Origin: Luteibacter rhizovicinus DSM 16549
GTDB taxonomy: Bacteria > Pseudomonadota > Gammaproteobacteria > Xanthomonadales > Rhodanobacteraceae
Direction of reading: 5' to 3'
DNA length: 64,000 nucleotides
Assembly (NCBI RefSeq): GCF_001887595.1
Contig: NZ_CP017480.1
Span: 3,190,001-3,254,000, forward strand
The position numbers and the translations under genes were made by a program. The notes beneath the pieces are model-generated. The model did no database searches and was not told the origin of the DNA. It worked only from the letters and a program-made list of their open reading frames with translations. Every line of letters begins with the position of its first letter. Within the stretch, counting starts at the first letter, position 1. Below are positions 52,578-61,945 of the stretch, in pieces.

Positions 52578-53732
52578 ATGGAAACACCGACATCGTCCCC
52601 CCGCGCGCCCTCGGGCCCCCTCGCCGGCATCCGGGTACTGGATCTCAGTGCTTACATCGCCGGCCCGTACGGCTGCACGCTGCTGGCCGACCAAGGGGCG
52701 GACGTCATCAAGATCGAACCGCCCGGCGGGGACAATCTGCGCCAGTATCCGTCGACGCTGGCGACGGAAAGTCGCGCTTTTCTCGGCGTGAACCGGAGCA
52801 AGCGCGGCATCGTGCTGGATCTGAAAAATCCGTCGGATCATGCGGCGCTGCTGCGTCTGGTGCGCGAGGCCGATGTGCTCGTGCACAACTTCCGCCCCAG
52901 CGTACCGGCGCGCCTGGGTATCGATCACGACCGCCTCAGCTTGATCAATTCACGCCTGATCTATTGCGCGGTCACCGGTTACGGCGACCAGGGCCCGATG
53001 AAAGACAAGGCCGGTTACGACCAGGTGCTGCAGACGATGACCGGGATGTCGACGCTGCAGGGCAAGCGTGGCGGTCCGCCGGAGGTCATCTTCGGTTCCG
53101 TGGTGGATTATTACGCCGCCGCCTTGCTCGCCGCTGGCGTGTCGTCGGCGCTGTACGAGCGCGAACGCAGTGGCCTGGGCCAGTACGTGGGCGTCTCGCT
53201 GCTGCGCAGTGCGTTGACGATGCAGTCGGCGCGGATGATCTGGGCCGATGGCGAATCGCTGGATATCGGCCGGGACATGCGCTCGGGCGGCGTGACCGGC
53301 ATTCATCCGACGCGCGAGGGCTATATCTACATCTCGGCCAATACGCCGCACTTCTGGAAGGCGCTTTGCGAGCGCACGGGACTCCAGTCCCTGTTCGACG
53401 ATCCGCGCTTCGACACGGTGCGCAAGCGCGCGGAGCACCATGAAGAAATCGTGCCGAAGCTGCACGCGGCGCTCGCCTCGCGCACGGCGATCGAGTGGGA
53501 GACGTTGTTCGGTGACGCCGTACCCAGCGCCGCCGCGCGTCGCATCGAAGACATGTTCGACCATCCACAGGTCACCGCCGAAGGTCTCGTCGCTACGTTC
53601 GAACACCCCGTGGTCGGCCAGTACCGGGGCGTCAATCATCCCATCCATTTCGGCCGCACGCCCGCGCCCGAACCCTTCGCCGCGCCGACGCTCAACCAGC
53701 ATGAGTCGTTGCTCGAGAGCAACATTCCGTGA
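52578..53732 (+). CDS. CaiB/BaiF family (class III) CoA-transferase
   Basis: 384 residues from ATG 52578, which has GAGG five bases upstream; ATG 52551 and GTG 52530 are possible longer starts. Hallmarks: GPLAGIRVLDLSAYIAGPYG, LADQGADVIKIEPPGGDNLR, NRSKRGIVLDLKNP, NFRPSVPARLG and the catalytic Asp region DKAGYDQVLQTMTGM. Class III enzymes move CoA between acids without ping-pong thioester hydrolysis. Together with the CitE-like lyase at 40487 it would activate and then cleave a dicarboxylic or branched acid, as the itaconate pair of Pseudomonas does. The hydratase for that pathway is not in the window. A REP cluster follows the stop. Confidence 0.88.
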   Translation: METPTSSPRAPSGPLAGIRVLDLSAYIAGPYGCTLLADQGADVIKIEPPGGDNLRQYPSTLATESRAFLGVNRSKRGIVLDLKNPSDHAALLRLVREADVLVHNFRPSVPARLGIDHDRLSLINSRLIYCAVTGYGDQGPMKDKAGYDQVLQTMTGMSTLQGKRGGPPEVIFGSVVDYYAAALLAAGVSSALYERERSGLGQYVGVSLLRSALTMQSARMIWADGESLDIGRDMRSGGVTGIHPTREGYIYISANTPHFWKALCERTGLQSLFDDPRFDTVRKRAEHHEEIVPKLHAALASRTAIEWETLFGDAVPSAAARRIEDMFDHPQVTAEGLVATFEHPVVGQYRGVNHPIHFGRTPAPEPFAAPTLNQHESLLESNIP

Positions 53733-53738
53733 CGCCAT

Positions 53739-53851
53739 GTGGGAGCCGCTTCAGCGGCGAAAAACCAACGGAGCGGAGGAGCTGCAACGTCAATCGCCGA
53801 TGAATCGGCTCCCACACGGGCATGGAACATCGCCGATGAATCGGCTCCTAC
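53739..53851. repeat. Composite REP cluster whose last arm holds the uvrA-like stop codon
   Basis: GTGGGAGCCGCTTCAGCGGC at 53739, an inverted GATGAATCGGCTCCCACA arm ending about 53816, and a second inverted arm ending GGCTCCTAC at 53851. The CTA at 53848-53850 is the TAG stop of the minus-strand UvrA-like gene. The spacer GAAAAACCAACGGAGCGG is shared with the cluster at 27916. Confidence 0.92.
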
Positions 53852-56484
53852 AGGAGCGGGGCGAGGTAGGGGGCGGTACGACTCTCCTTTGAGAGCGCGA
53901 CATCGCGCGGCGTACCGGCGGCGACGATCCGTCCGCCCTGGTCGCCCGCGCCGGGGCCCACATCGATCACCCAGTCGCTACCGGCGACGACGCGCATTTC
54001 GTGCTCGACGACGATAACGGTATTGCCTGCGTCGACGAGGCCCTGCAACTGCGCGACGAGCTTGTCGACGTCAGAAGGATGCAGGCCCGTCGTAGGTTCA
54101 TCCAGGACATACACGCTGCTCCCGCGCTGGGCGCGTTGCAGTTCGGTCGCCAGCTTGATGCGCTGGGCTTCGCCACCTGAGAGCTCGGTTGCCGGCTGGC
54201 CCAGACGCAGGTAGCCCAGGCCGATGTCGCGAAGAAGAAGGAGTGACTTCAACACGTTGGCTTCGTCGGCGAAGAACGCGCAGGCTTCATCCACGGTCAT
54301 GCCGAGCACCTCGGCGATGTTCCTGTCGTTCCAGCGGACGGCCAGGGTCTGCTCGTTGTAGCGCGCGCCGTGACAGGTCGGGCAGGGCGCATAGACACTC
54401 GGCATGAACAGCAGCTCGACGCTGACGAACCCTTCGCCCTCACAGGTTTCGCAGCGACCCTTGGCCACGTTGAAGGAGAAGCGGCCCGCGTCATAACGCT
54501 TCGACTTTGCCGCTTTGGTCGATGCGAACAGCTTGCGCACGTGGTCGAACAATCCCGTGTACGTCGCAAGGTTGGAGCGTGGCGTACGTCCGATCGGCTT
54601 CTGGTCGACCTGGATGAGGCGGGTGATGGCGTCGGCACCCGAATGGATGTGGCCGGTCGTGCGGGTGATGACGCTGGGCTCGAGGTCGTCGTTCTCGTCC
54701 TCGGCCACGCGCGGCTCGTGGCCAAGGTGTTCGCCGAGCAGTTCCACCAGCGCCTGGCTGACCAGGCTCGACTTGCCCGACCCGGAAATGCCCGTCACCG
54801 ACGTAAAGACACCGAGTGGGAAACGTGCCGTCAGGCGATGCAGGTTGTTGCGCGTCACGTTGCGCAGCTCGAGCCAGCCGCGTGGCTCGCGAGCCGTGCG
54901 TTTTGCGACGCCGGCGTCGCCGAACAAATAACGTGCGGTATGCGAAGCGGCCACCTTGGCCAGTCCGGTCGGTGGGCCGCTGTAGAGAATCTCACCACCC
55001 TTCTCGCCCGCATCCGGACCCACATCGACCAGCCAGTCGGCGCGGCGCATCATGTCGAGATCATGTTCGACGACAAAGATCGAGTTTCCCGACGCCTTCA
55101 ATTGCCCCAATGCATTGAATAGCGCTTCACCGTCGGCAGGGTGCAGTCCGGCGGAGGGTTCGTCGAGCACATACACCACGCCAAACAGGTTGCTGCGTAT
55201 CTGCGTGGCAAGGCGCAAGCGCTGCAGCTCGCCCGGCGAAAGGGTAGGGCTGCTGCGGTCCATCGACAGGTAGCCGAGTCCGAGCGACTGCAGCGTGCCG
55301 ATGCGTGCGATGAGATCCTGGGCGATGCGTTGCGCGGCGATACGCTTCTCTTCCGAGAGGTTCGGCGTGCGCCGCACGTCCGAGGAGCCTTCGTGGCCCA
55401 GGCCGCCAGCGGCCACCCGGCGCGCGATATCGCGCTTGCCCGCGGCGCGACTCTGCGTCGTCTTGCCGCCGGCGGTGGGTTCACCGAAACGGCCCTCGGC
55501 CGCCGGACGGAGCGTCTCCACCAGGCGATCGAACGACATCGCGGACAAACTGCCGATGTCGACGCCCGCGAAGGTGACCGACAGCGCCTCACGCTTGAGC
55601 CTCTTGCCGTCGCAGACCGGACAGAGGCTGCCGATCATGAAACGCGATACGCGCTTCTTCATCAACGGGCTTTGCGTTGTCGCGAAGGTGTGCAGCACGT
55701 AGCGTCGGGCACCCATGTAGGTACCCATGTAGCTCGGTTCGGTCTTGCGCTTCAGTGCCGCGCGTGTCTCGGCAGGCGTGAATCCCGCGTACACCGGCGC
55801 GACCGGTTGCTCCTCGGTGAAGAGGATCCAGTCGCGCTGTTTCTTCGGCAGATCGCGCCAGGGCACGTCCACGTCGTAGCCCAGGGTGACCAGGATGTCG
55901 CGCAGGTTCTGTCCGTGCCACGCGGGCGGCCAGGAAGCGATGGCGCGTTCGCGGATGGTCAGCGAAGGGTCCGGCACCATCGTCTGCTCGGTGACTTCGT
56001 AGACCCGACCGAGGCCATGGCAGTTCGGGCACGCACCCTGCGGGGTATTGGGCGAAAAGTCCTCGGCGAACAGCATCGGCTGCTTCGCCGGATAGCTGCC
56101 TGCACGCGAATAGAGCATGCGTACCAGGCTGGAAAGCGTGGTAACGCTGCCGACCGATGAGCGCGTGCCCGGTGTGCCGCGCTGTTGCTGCAGCGCCACG
56201 GCGGGTGGCAGGCCTTCGATCTCGTCCACGTCGGGCACACCCACCTGGTCGATCAGGCGGCGAGCGTACGGTGCCACGGACTCGAAGTAGCGCCGCTGTG
56301 CCTCCGCGTATAGCGTGCCGAAGGCCAGCGAGGACTTGCCGGAGCCCGAGACGCCGGAAAACACCACCAGCGCATCGCGTGGCACGGCCACGTCGATGTT
56401 CTTGAGGTTGTGTTCGCGGGCGCCGCGAACCCGGACGAAGCCATTGCCGGGCACGGCGGCGGGAGAGACCGTTCGTTTCTTCAT
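53848..56484 (-). CDS. UvrA-like ABC protein (UvrA2/DrrC type, no UvrB-binding domain)
   Basis: 878 residues, shorter than the about 940 of UvrA. Two UvrA-type ABC cassettes: Walker [12 protein letters not shown] at 44 and [11 protein letters not shown], signatures [12 protein letters not shown] and [12 protein letters not shown]. The C-terminal zinc module is complete (CETCEGEG ... CPTCHGAR). After [20 protein letters not shown] the sequence goes straight to [17 protein letters not shown], so the UvrB-binding insert and the first Cys pair of zinc module 1 are missing. This defines UvrA2-like proteins, linked to resistance to DNA-intercalating drugs. A Lys/Arg/Gly-rich 45-residue insert precedes [13 protein letters not shown]. 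The TAG stop lies in a REP arm. Confidence 0.92.
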   Translation of the reverse strand: MKKRTVSPAAVPGNGFVRVRGAREHNLKNIDVAVPRDALVVFSGVSGSGKSSLAFGTLYAEAQRRYFESVAPYARRLIDQVGVPDVDEIEGLPPAVALQQQRGTPGTRSSVGSVTTLSSLVRMLYSRAGSYPAKQPMLFAEDFSPNTPQGACPNCHGLGRVYEVTEQTMVPDPSLTIRERAIASWPPAWHGQNLRDILVTLGYDVDVPWRDLPKKQRDWILFTEEQPVAPVYAGFTPAETRAALKRKTEPSYMGTYMGARRYVLHTFATTQSPLMKKRVSRFMIGSLCPVCDGKRLKREALSVTFAGVDIGSLSAMSFDRLVETLRPAAEGRFGEPTAGGKTTQSRAAGKRDIARRVAAGGLGHEGSSDVRRTPNLSEEKRIAAQRIAQDLIARIGTLQSLGLGYLSMDRSSPTLSPGELQRLRLATQIRSNLFGVVYVLDEPSAGLHPADGEALFNALGQLKASGNSIFVVEHDLDMMRRADWLVDVGPDAGEKGGEILYSGPPTGLAKVAASHTARYLFGDAGVAKRTAREPRGWLELRNVTRNNLHRLTARFPLGVFTSVTGISGSGKSSLVSQALVELLGEHLGHEPRVAEDENDDLEPSVITRTTGHIHSGADAITRLIQVDQKPIGRTPRSNLATYTGLFDHVRKLFASTKAAKSKRYDAGRFSFNVAKGRCETCEGEGFVSVELLFMPSVYAPCPTCHGARYNEQTLAVRWNDRNIAEVLGMTVDEACAFFADEANVLKSLLLLRDIGLGYLRLGQPATELSGGEAQRIKLATELQRAQRGSSVYVLDEPTTGLHPSDVDKLVAQLQGLVDAGNTVIVVEHEMRVVAGSDWVIDVGPGAGDQGGRIVAAGTPRDVALSKESRTAPYLAPLL

Positions 56485-56527
56485 GGCGACGATTATCGTC
56501 GGAATCGGTGCAGTTGCCGTGCAGGGC

Positions 56528-58249
56528 TCAGTGGCGCAGCGCAGACACCGCGAGGTCGACGATTTCCTTCGCGCGACCGTCGATCACGGCCTTCATCATC
56601 CAAAGGCTGAATCCCTTGGCCTGCTCCAGCGTGATCGTCGGCGGCATGACCAGCTCGAGCTTGTCGGTGACGACATCGACCACGGCCGGACCGTCGTGCG
56701 CGAAGGCCTGCACGAGGGCATCGCGCAGCTTCGTCGGGTCTTCCACACGAACCGAGTAGATGCCCATAGCCTCCGCCACCTTGGCGAAGTCAGGGTTATC
56801 CAGTGTCGTGCCCACGGGCAGGAAGCCGCCGGCCTTCATCTCGATATCCACGAAGCCCAGCAGGCCGTTGTTGAAGATGACGATCTTCACCGGAAGCTTC
56901 GATTGCCGGATGGTCAGCAGGTCGCCCATCAGCATGCTGAAGCCGCCGTCGCCGGACATCGAAACGACCTGTCGGCCCGGGTAGGCCGTCTGTGCACCGA
57001 TGGCCTGGGGCATGGCGTTCGCCATCGACCCATGCAGGAACGAGCCCAGCAACCGGCGCCCACCGCCGAGTTTCAGGTAGCGCGCGGCCCATACCGTGGC
57101 CTCACCGACATCGCAGGTGAACACCGCATCGTCGCTGGCGACCTCGCTGATCAGCGTCGCCAACAGCTGCGGATGGATGGGGCGATGCGTCGACGACGCG
57201 TTGGCCTGCGCATCGAGGCCTTCGCGTGCGTGCTTGTAAAGATCGCGTGCCGTATCCAGGTGAGCCGGATCGTGCGTGGCCTTCAGCCTGGGTAGCAGTC
57301 TGCCGATCGCGTCGCGCACGTCGCCGACCACACCCAGCGAGAGGCGACAGCGCTTGCCGAGGTTCTCGCCGCGGATGTCGATCTGCGCGATATGCGCCTT
57401 GGTCGGATAGAACTGCCGGTACGGGAAGTCCGTGCCGAGCAGGAGCAGCACGTCGCAGGATTCCATGGCGTGGTAGCCCGAGGAGAAGCCGATCAGTCCG
57501 GTCATGCCGACGTCGTAGGGATTGTCGTGCTCCACGTGTTCCTTGCCCCGCAGGCTGTGCACCACGGGTGCCTTGAGCCGTTCGGCCAGGGCGAGCACCT
57601 CGTCGTGGGCTCCCGCGCAGCCGGCACCGCAGAACAGGGTGATCCGCTTGCCTTCGTCCAGTAACGCGGCCAGCGCGTCGAGATCCTCGTCCGGTGCCGC
57701 CACCAGCGGCAACCGCGGAATCAGGTTCGCCGCCGGCAAGCGTTCGCCAGCGGCGCGCAAGGCGACATCGCCGGAGATGACGACGACGGCCACACCCTGC
57801 TTGGTCACTGCTTCACGGATGGCGGTTTCGATGATGCGCGGCACGTGGTCCGGGTCGGTGACCAACTCGACGTAGTGGCTGCATTCCTTGAAGAGGATCT
57901 GCGGGTGCGTTTCCTGGAAGTAGCCCGAGCCCGTCTCGGTACTGGGGATGTGCGCGGCGATGGCGAGCACCGGTACACGGCTCCGGTGGCAGTCGAAGAG
58001 GCCGTTGATCAGATGCAGGTTGCCGGGGCCGCAGCTGCCGGCACACACGGTGAGCTCACCGGTCAGCTGGGCTTCGGCGCCGGCGGCGAACGCGGCCACT
58101 TCTTCGTGCCGGACCGGCGACCAGGCGATCGTTCCGCGCTGGCGCAACGATTCGGTAATGCCGTTGAGCGAATCGCCCACCAGGCCATAGATGCGTTTGA
58201 CACCAGCTACTTCGAGCGTCTCGACCAGTCGGTCGGCTACCGTTTTCAT
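56528..58249 (-). CDS. poxB: Pyruvate dehydrogenase (quinone) / pyruvate oxidase
   Basis: 573 residues from ATG 58249; E. coli PoxB has 572. Three-domain ThDP enzyme: N-terminal Pyr domain with [16 protein letters not shown] and [15 protein letters not shown], central FAD-type domain, and the PP domain with the ThDP motif [20 protein letters not shown]. The C-terminal helix differs from the lipid-binding tail of E. coli PoxB, so membrane activation is not certain. It oxidises pyruvate to acetate and CO2. Monocistronic by spacing; a 43-base gap separates it from the UvrA2-like gene. Confidence 0.9.
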   Translation of the reverse strand: MKTVADRLVETLEVAGVKRIYGLVGDSLNGITESLRQRGTIAWSPVRHEEVAAFAAGAEAQLTGELTVCAGSCGPGNLHLINGLFDCHRSRVPVLAIAAHIPSTETGSGYFQETHPQILFKECSHYVELVTDPDHVPRIIETAIREAVTKQGVAVVVISGDVALRAAGERLPAANLIPRLPLVAAPDEDLDALAALLDEGKRITLFCGAGCAGAHDEVLALAERLKAPVVHSLRGKEHVEHDNPYDVGMTGLIGFSSGYHAMESCDVLLLLGTDFPYRQFYPTKAHIAQIDIRGENLGKRCRLSLGVVGDVRDAIGRLLPRLKATHDPAHLDTARDLYKHAREGLDAQANASSTHRPIHPQLLATLISEVASDDAVFTCDVGEATVWAARYLKLGGGRRLLGSFLHGSMANAMPQAIGAQTAYPGRQVVSMSGDGGFSMLMGDLLTIRQSKLPVKIVIFNNGLLGFVDIEMKAGGFLPVGTTLDNPDFAKVAEAMGIYSVRVEDPTKLRDALVQAFAHDGPAVVDVVTDKLELVMPPTITLEQAKGFSLWMMKAVIDGRAKEIVDLAVSALRH

Positions 58250-58339
58250 CGGGGATTCTCCACGGGGCGAAAGCCAGCAAAGCGTTGATGGTGGCCAAGA
58301 GCCGACCATCAAGCTTGTAGAAAGCTCACGCGGTGGGAG

Positions 58340-59023
58340 CTAGCGGGCGTGTTTCGCCGACAATGCGTCCAGGCCGGCCAGGACGAAGGTCGTCATGTCT
58401 TCGACCAGTCCCTCCGATGAGGGATTCAACGCTGGCATCACCGTGGTGCGGAGGCTTTCCGGACCGAGCAACATGGTGATGCAAGGCACGATGGTCATCA
58501 TCATGCCGCGCTGCACGGCAGGGTGGGTGAGGGGCAGATCCAGATATCCCGCCATCAGGCCGGCGACGATGCCGGCCTTGGGCGCGATGGCTTCGTTGAT
58601 CAGGGTCGGGGCCATGGGCGAGGGCGACATCATCTCGCGCAGCACGACACGAAAGCCCCAGGATTTTTCGCCTAGCCCGGCCTGTGCGACGAAGTGGGCG
58701 ATCAGACTGCGTAGCTTGTCACGCGGGGAGAGGTCCGACTGGACGAAGGTCAGCAGGGATTCCTGGCTCACCACCTGCCGGTGGGCTTCGACCAGGACGG
58801 CGCCGTACAAGCCGTCACGGCTGCCGAAGTGATAGTTCACCGCGGCCATGTTCACGCCCGCCCGAAGGCAGATTTCCTTGCTGGAGGTACCCAGGTAACC
58901 GTGCTCGGCGAACAGCCTGCCCGCGATGTCCAGAAGATGGGAGCGGGTCTGGTCGCCGTCCTGCCGGGTAGCCCGTTTCGTGGCGTGCGATTTCGGAAGA
59001 TGTGGGTCGGCCATGGGGTGCAT
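58340..59023 (-). CDS. TetR-family regulator with CecR-type C-terminal domain
   Basis: 227 residues from ATG 59023 (ATG 59014 also possible). HTH: TRSHLLDIAGRLFAEHGYLG followed by SSKEICLRAGVNMAAVNYHF. The C-terminal ligand domain has SPRDKLRSLIAHFVAQ and TMLLGPESLR and resembles the DUF1956/CecR type. In E. coli cecR heads the ybhGFSR operon; here the regulator is divergent from the same exporter set, 97 bases away, and the gap holds a promoter plus palindrome. Repression of the exporter, relieved by a drug or metabolite, is the likely role. Confidence 0.88.
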   Translation of the reverse strand: MHPMADPHLPKSHATKRATRQDGDQTRSHLLDIAGRLFAEHGYLGTSSKEICLRAGVNMAAVNYHFGSRDGLYGAVLVEAHRQVVSQESLLTFVQSDLSPRDKLRSLIAHFVAQAGLGEKSWGFRVVLREMMSPSPMAPTLINEAIAPKAGIVAGLMAGYLDLPLTHPAVQRGMMMTIVPCITMLLGPESLRTTVMPALNPSSEGLVEDMTTFVLAGLDALSAKHAR

Positions 59024-59043
59024 TGTAAAGGAAGCTGCTTACC

Positions 59044-59049
59044 TATAAT
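59044..59049 (+). promoter_or_regulatory. Consensus -10 element upstream of the exporter operon
   Basis: Perfect TATAAT, 72 bases before the ybhG-like ATG and 20 bases upstream of the TetR start on the other strand. CATTGT at 59021-59026 is 17 bases upstream but a weak -35; the operator palindrome follows at once. Confidence 0.6.
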
Positions 59050-59065
59050 TCAAATTTGCATTTGA
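59050..59065. promoter_or_regulatory. Candidate TetR operator palindrome
   Basis: TCAAAT-TTGC-ATTTGA: a perfect 6-bp inverted repeat with a four-base spacer in an AT-rich island of a GC-rich region. It directly abuts the TATAAT and would cover the transcription start of the exporter operon, as expected for a TetR-family repressor. Confidence 0.6.
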
Positions 59066-59120
59066 TTTATTCGAAAAGGCGGCCTAGACTGCGGTCGTTC
59101 CCCGGTCGAGCGTCCATCCC

Positions 59121-60134
59121 ATGCAGAAACCCAAGCCCATCGTCCTCGTCGCCGTCGTCGTTCTCGCCGTCCTGGTCGGGGGTGGTATCTGGTGGCTCAT
59201 GCGCCCCAAAGGGCCGCAGATCATCGTCCTGCACGGCAATGTGGATATCCGCCAGGTGTCGCTCGCCTTCAACGCCAACGAACGGATCACCGACATGCGG
59301 GTGAACGAAGGCGACCGGGTGAGCGCCGGGCAGGTCCTCGCGACGCTGGATACGACGACGCTCGCGCTGCGCCTGGCCCGGTCGCAGGCCCAGCTGGCCG
59401 TGCAGGACGAGGTGCTGCGGCGGCTGGAGGCGGGCAACCGTCCGCAGGAGATTGCCCAGGCCGATGCCAATGTGCGCGCGGCCGTCGCCGATGCACGCAA
59501 GGCACACCAGACACTCGATCGCCTGCGGGCGATCAGCCAGGGCACGGGCGGTCGCGCGGTGAGCCGCGAAGAGCTGGACGATGCCGTGGCCGCCGCCGCC
59601 TCGGCCGATGCGAAGCTCGATGCCGAACGCAAGGCACAGGATCTCTCAGTAGCCGGCCCCCGCAAGGAAGACATCGACGAGGCACGCGCCCAGCGCGATG
59701 CCGCCCTTGCCGACAGTGCCGTGACGAAACAACAGCTCGCCGACGCCGAACTGAAGGCGCCCTCCGATGCCGTGGTGAGGAGCCGGTTGCTCGAACCCGG
59801 CGACATGGCCTCGCCGCAACGACCGGCCTACGCACTCGCCCTCGTGCATCCGAAGTGGGTACGTGCGTATGTGTCGGAGGCTAACCTCAGCCGGATCAAG
59901 CCGGGGCAGGCGGCTCGCGTGACGACGGATAGCGCGCCCGATCAGCCGATCGACGGCCGCATCGGTTACATCTCGTCGGTCGCCGAATTCACGCCGAAGA
60001 ACGTCGAGACCAACGAGCTGCGCACCAGCCTCGTCTACGAGGTGCGGATCAACGTGACCGATCCGGACGACCGCCTGCGCATGGGCATGCCGGCGACCGT
60101 GGAACTGCCGGGCACCGTCGCGGCACAGCCATGA
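59121..60134 (+). CDS. ybhG: HlyD-family membrane fusion protein (YbhG-like)
   Basis: 337 residues. One N-terminal transmembrane anchor (IVLVAVVVLAVLVGGGIWWL), lipoyl/barrel half-motif RITDMRVNEGDRVSAGQVLAT, a long coiled coil (residues about 75-190, with QAQLAVQDEVLRRLEAG and DARKAHQTLDRL), and a second barrel half with VRSRLLEPGDMASPQRPAYA and WVRAYVSEANLSRIKPGQAA. It bridges the inner-membrane ABC transporter to an outer-membrane channel of the TolC type, which is not encoded here. First gene of an ATGA-coupled operon. Confidence 0.92.
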   Translation: MQKPKPIVLVAVVVLAVLVGGGIWWLMRPKGPQIIVLHGNVDIRQVSLAFNANERITDMRVNEGDRVSAGQVLATLDTTTLALRLARSQAQLAVQDEVLRRLEAGNRPQEIAQADANVRAAVADARKAHQTLDRLRAISQGTGGRAVSREELDDAVAAAASADAKLDAERKAQDLSVAGPRKEDIDEARAQRDAALADSAVTKQQLADAELKAPSDAVVRSRLLEPGDMASPQRPAYALALVHPKWVRAYVSEANLSRIKPGQAARVTTDSAPDQPIDGRIGYISSVAEFTPKNVETNELRTSLVYEVRINVTDPDDRLRMGMPATVELPGTVAAQP

Positions 60135-61945
60135 CTACGCCGGTGGCCTTGGTGGCGCAGGGCGTCAGCAAACGCTTCATCGTCAAGAAGGCCGGGCGCA
60201 CCGTGGTCGCGCTGGACGACGTCTCGATCGAGGTGAAGGGCGCGGCGTTGACCGCGCTGGTCGGCCCCGATGGCGCCGGTAAGACGACCCTGCTGCGACT
60301 GGCCGCTGGCTTGATGGTCGCCGACGCGGGGACGATGACGGTACTCGGCATCGACGCGGCCACGGACCCGCAGGCGATCCAGAACCGGATCAGCTACATG
60401 CCGCAACGCTTCGGTCTCTATGACGACCTGAGCGTGCAGGAGAACCTCGATCTCTACGCCGACCTTCACGGGGTTCCCGCGGACGTGCGCGGCAAGCGCT
60501 ATCAGCGCCTGATGGAGATGACCGACCTGGGGCGCTTTACCGATCGTCCCGCAGGCAAGCTATCCGGCGGCATGAAGCAGAAGTTGGGCCTGGCCTGCAC
60601 CCTGGTGCGTTCTCCCGAACTGCTCCTACTCGACGAACCGACGGTGGGTGTCGATCCGCTGTCGCGTCGCGAGTTGTGGCAAATCCTCGAGCAGCTCGTC
60701 GGCGAAGAAAACCTCAGTGTGCTGGTCAGCACCTCGTACATGGACGAGGCCGCGCGTTGCGCGCACGTCGCCGTGTTGCATGACGGCAAGGTGCTGGCGC
60801 AGGGCACGCCGGCGTCGATACGCGATACCGCCGAAGGACTCTGTTTCGCCGTCACGCCACCGACGGACCAGGCGCCGCGGCATCTTCAGGCGCGTCTCCT
60901 TGACGACGACCAGACCATCGGTGCCGTACCACGCGGCGGCAAGGTTCACTTCGTGCGTACCCGGCTCGCGGTGGAACAGGGCGATCCCGGTCTCGCGCCG
61001 CTACTGGGCGACGTGGAAGCCATGTCGGTTCAGCCGACGCTCGAAGATGGATTCATGCTTGCGCTGCGGTCGAAGGTGCAGCGCGATCTTTCGTCGGCCG
61101 CCTCGGTCGGAACGTCGACAACGGCAACGACCTCGGCGTCGCATGCCGGGTCCACTGCGGCGAAGGCTGGCGAAACCGTGATCGAAGTGAAGGACCTCGT
61201 ACGCACCTTCGGCGATTTCACCGCGGTGGATCGGACGAGTTTCTCGGTCAGCCAGGGCGAGATCTTCGGTCTGCTCGGGCCGAACGGCGCGGGTAAGACG
61301 ACCACCTTTCGCATGCTTTGCGGTCTGTTACCGGCCAGCGGCGGGACGTTGCGCGTCGCCGGTTACGACCTGCGCAAGGCCCGGGCGCAGGCGCGCCAGC
61401 AGATCGGTTATGTGTCGCAGAAGTTCGCCCTCTACGGCAACCTGACCGTGGACGAGAACCTGACGTTCTTCGGTGGCGCTTATGGCCTCTCGGGCAAACG
61501 CCTGCGTGAGCGCATGGACGCCGTGAAGTCGCAGTTCGAACTCGATGACGCCGGCCACGCGCAGGCGGGGCTGCTGCCCGGCGGTTTCAAGCAGCGCCTG
61601 GCCATGGCCACGGGCCTGTTGCACGAGCCGGACATCCTCTTTCTCGATGAACCCACCAGCGGTGCCGACCCGCTCGCGCGCCGTGAATTCTGGCGACGGA
61701 TCACAGCCCTCGCTGAAGCCGGCACCACCGTCGTCATCACCACCCACTTCATGGAGGAAGCCGAGTACTGCGACCGCGTGGTGATCCAGGATGCCGGCAA
61801 GGTACTGGCCCTGGGTACGCCAGCGGCGATCCGCCGCCAGGCGGGCGAGACCGATGCGCAGCCCTTCGACATGGAACAGGCGTTCATCGGCATCGTCGAA
61901 CAGAATCGCAAGGCGACGCGCGATGGCTCGCGGGAGGCGGCATGA
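60131..61945 (+). CDS. ybhF: Fused double ATPase of the ABC-2 exporter (YbhF-like)
   Basis: 604 residues with two ATPase cassettes in one chain. First: Walker A GPDGAGKTT at 45-53, signature KLSGGMKQKLGLA, Walker B LLLLDEPTVGVDP. Second: Walker A GPNGAGKTT at 383-391, signature LPGGFKQRLAMA (LPGG instead of LSGG, as in YbhF) and LFLDEPTSGADP. A Ser/Thr/Ala linker (about 321-347) joins them. It energises the two following permeases. Overlaps both neighbours by ATGA. Confidence 0.92.
   Translation: MTTPVALVAQGVSKRFIVKKAGRTVVALDDVSIEVKGAALTALVGPDGAGKTTLLRLAAGLMVADAGTMTVLGIDAATDPQAIQNRISYMPQRFGLYDDLSVQENLDLYADLHGVPADVRGKRYQRLMEMTDLGRFTDRPAGKLSGGMKQKLGLACTLVRSPELLLLDEPTVGVDPLSRRELWQILEQLVGEENLSVLVSTSYMDEAARCAHVAVLHDGKVLAQGTPASIRDTAEGLCFAVTPPTDQAPRHLQARLLDDDQTIGAVPRGGKVHFVRTRLAVEQGDPGLAPLLGDVEAMSVQPTLEDGFMLALRSKVQRDLSSAASVGTSTTATTSASHAGSTAAKAGETVIEVKDLVRTFGDFTAVDRTSFSVSQGEIFGLLGPNGAGKTTTFRMLCGLLPASGGTLRVAGYDLRKARAQARQQIGYVSQKFALYGNLTVDENLTFFGGAYGLSGKRLRERMDAVKSQFELDDAGHAQAGLLPGGFKQRLAMATGLLHEPDILFLDEPTSGADPLARREFWRRITALAEAGTTVVITTHFMEEAEYCDRVVIQDAGKVLALGTPAAIRRQAGETDAQPFDMEQAFIGIVEQNRKATRDGSREAA

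Noticed and set aside
53848..56484. Canonical UvrA of nucleotide excision repair
   Set aside because: The UvrB-binding region and the first Cys pair of zinc module 1 are absent and the length is 878 rather than about 940 residues.
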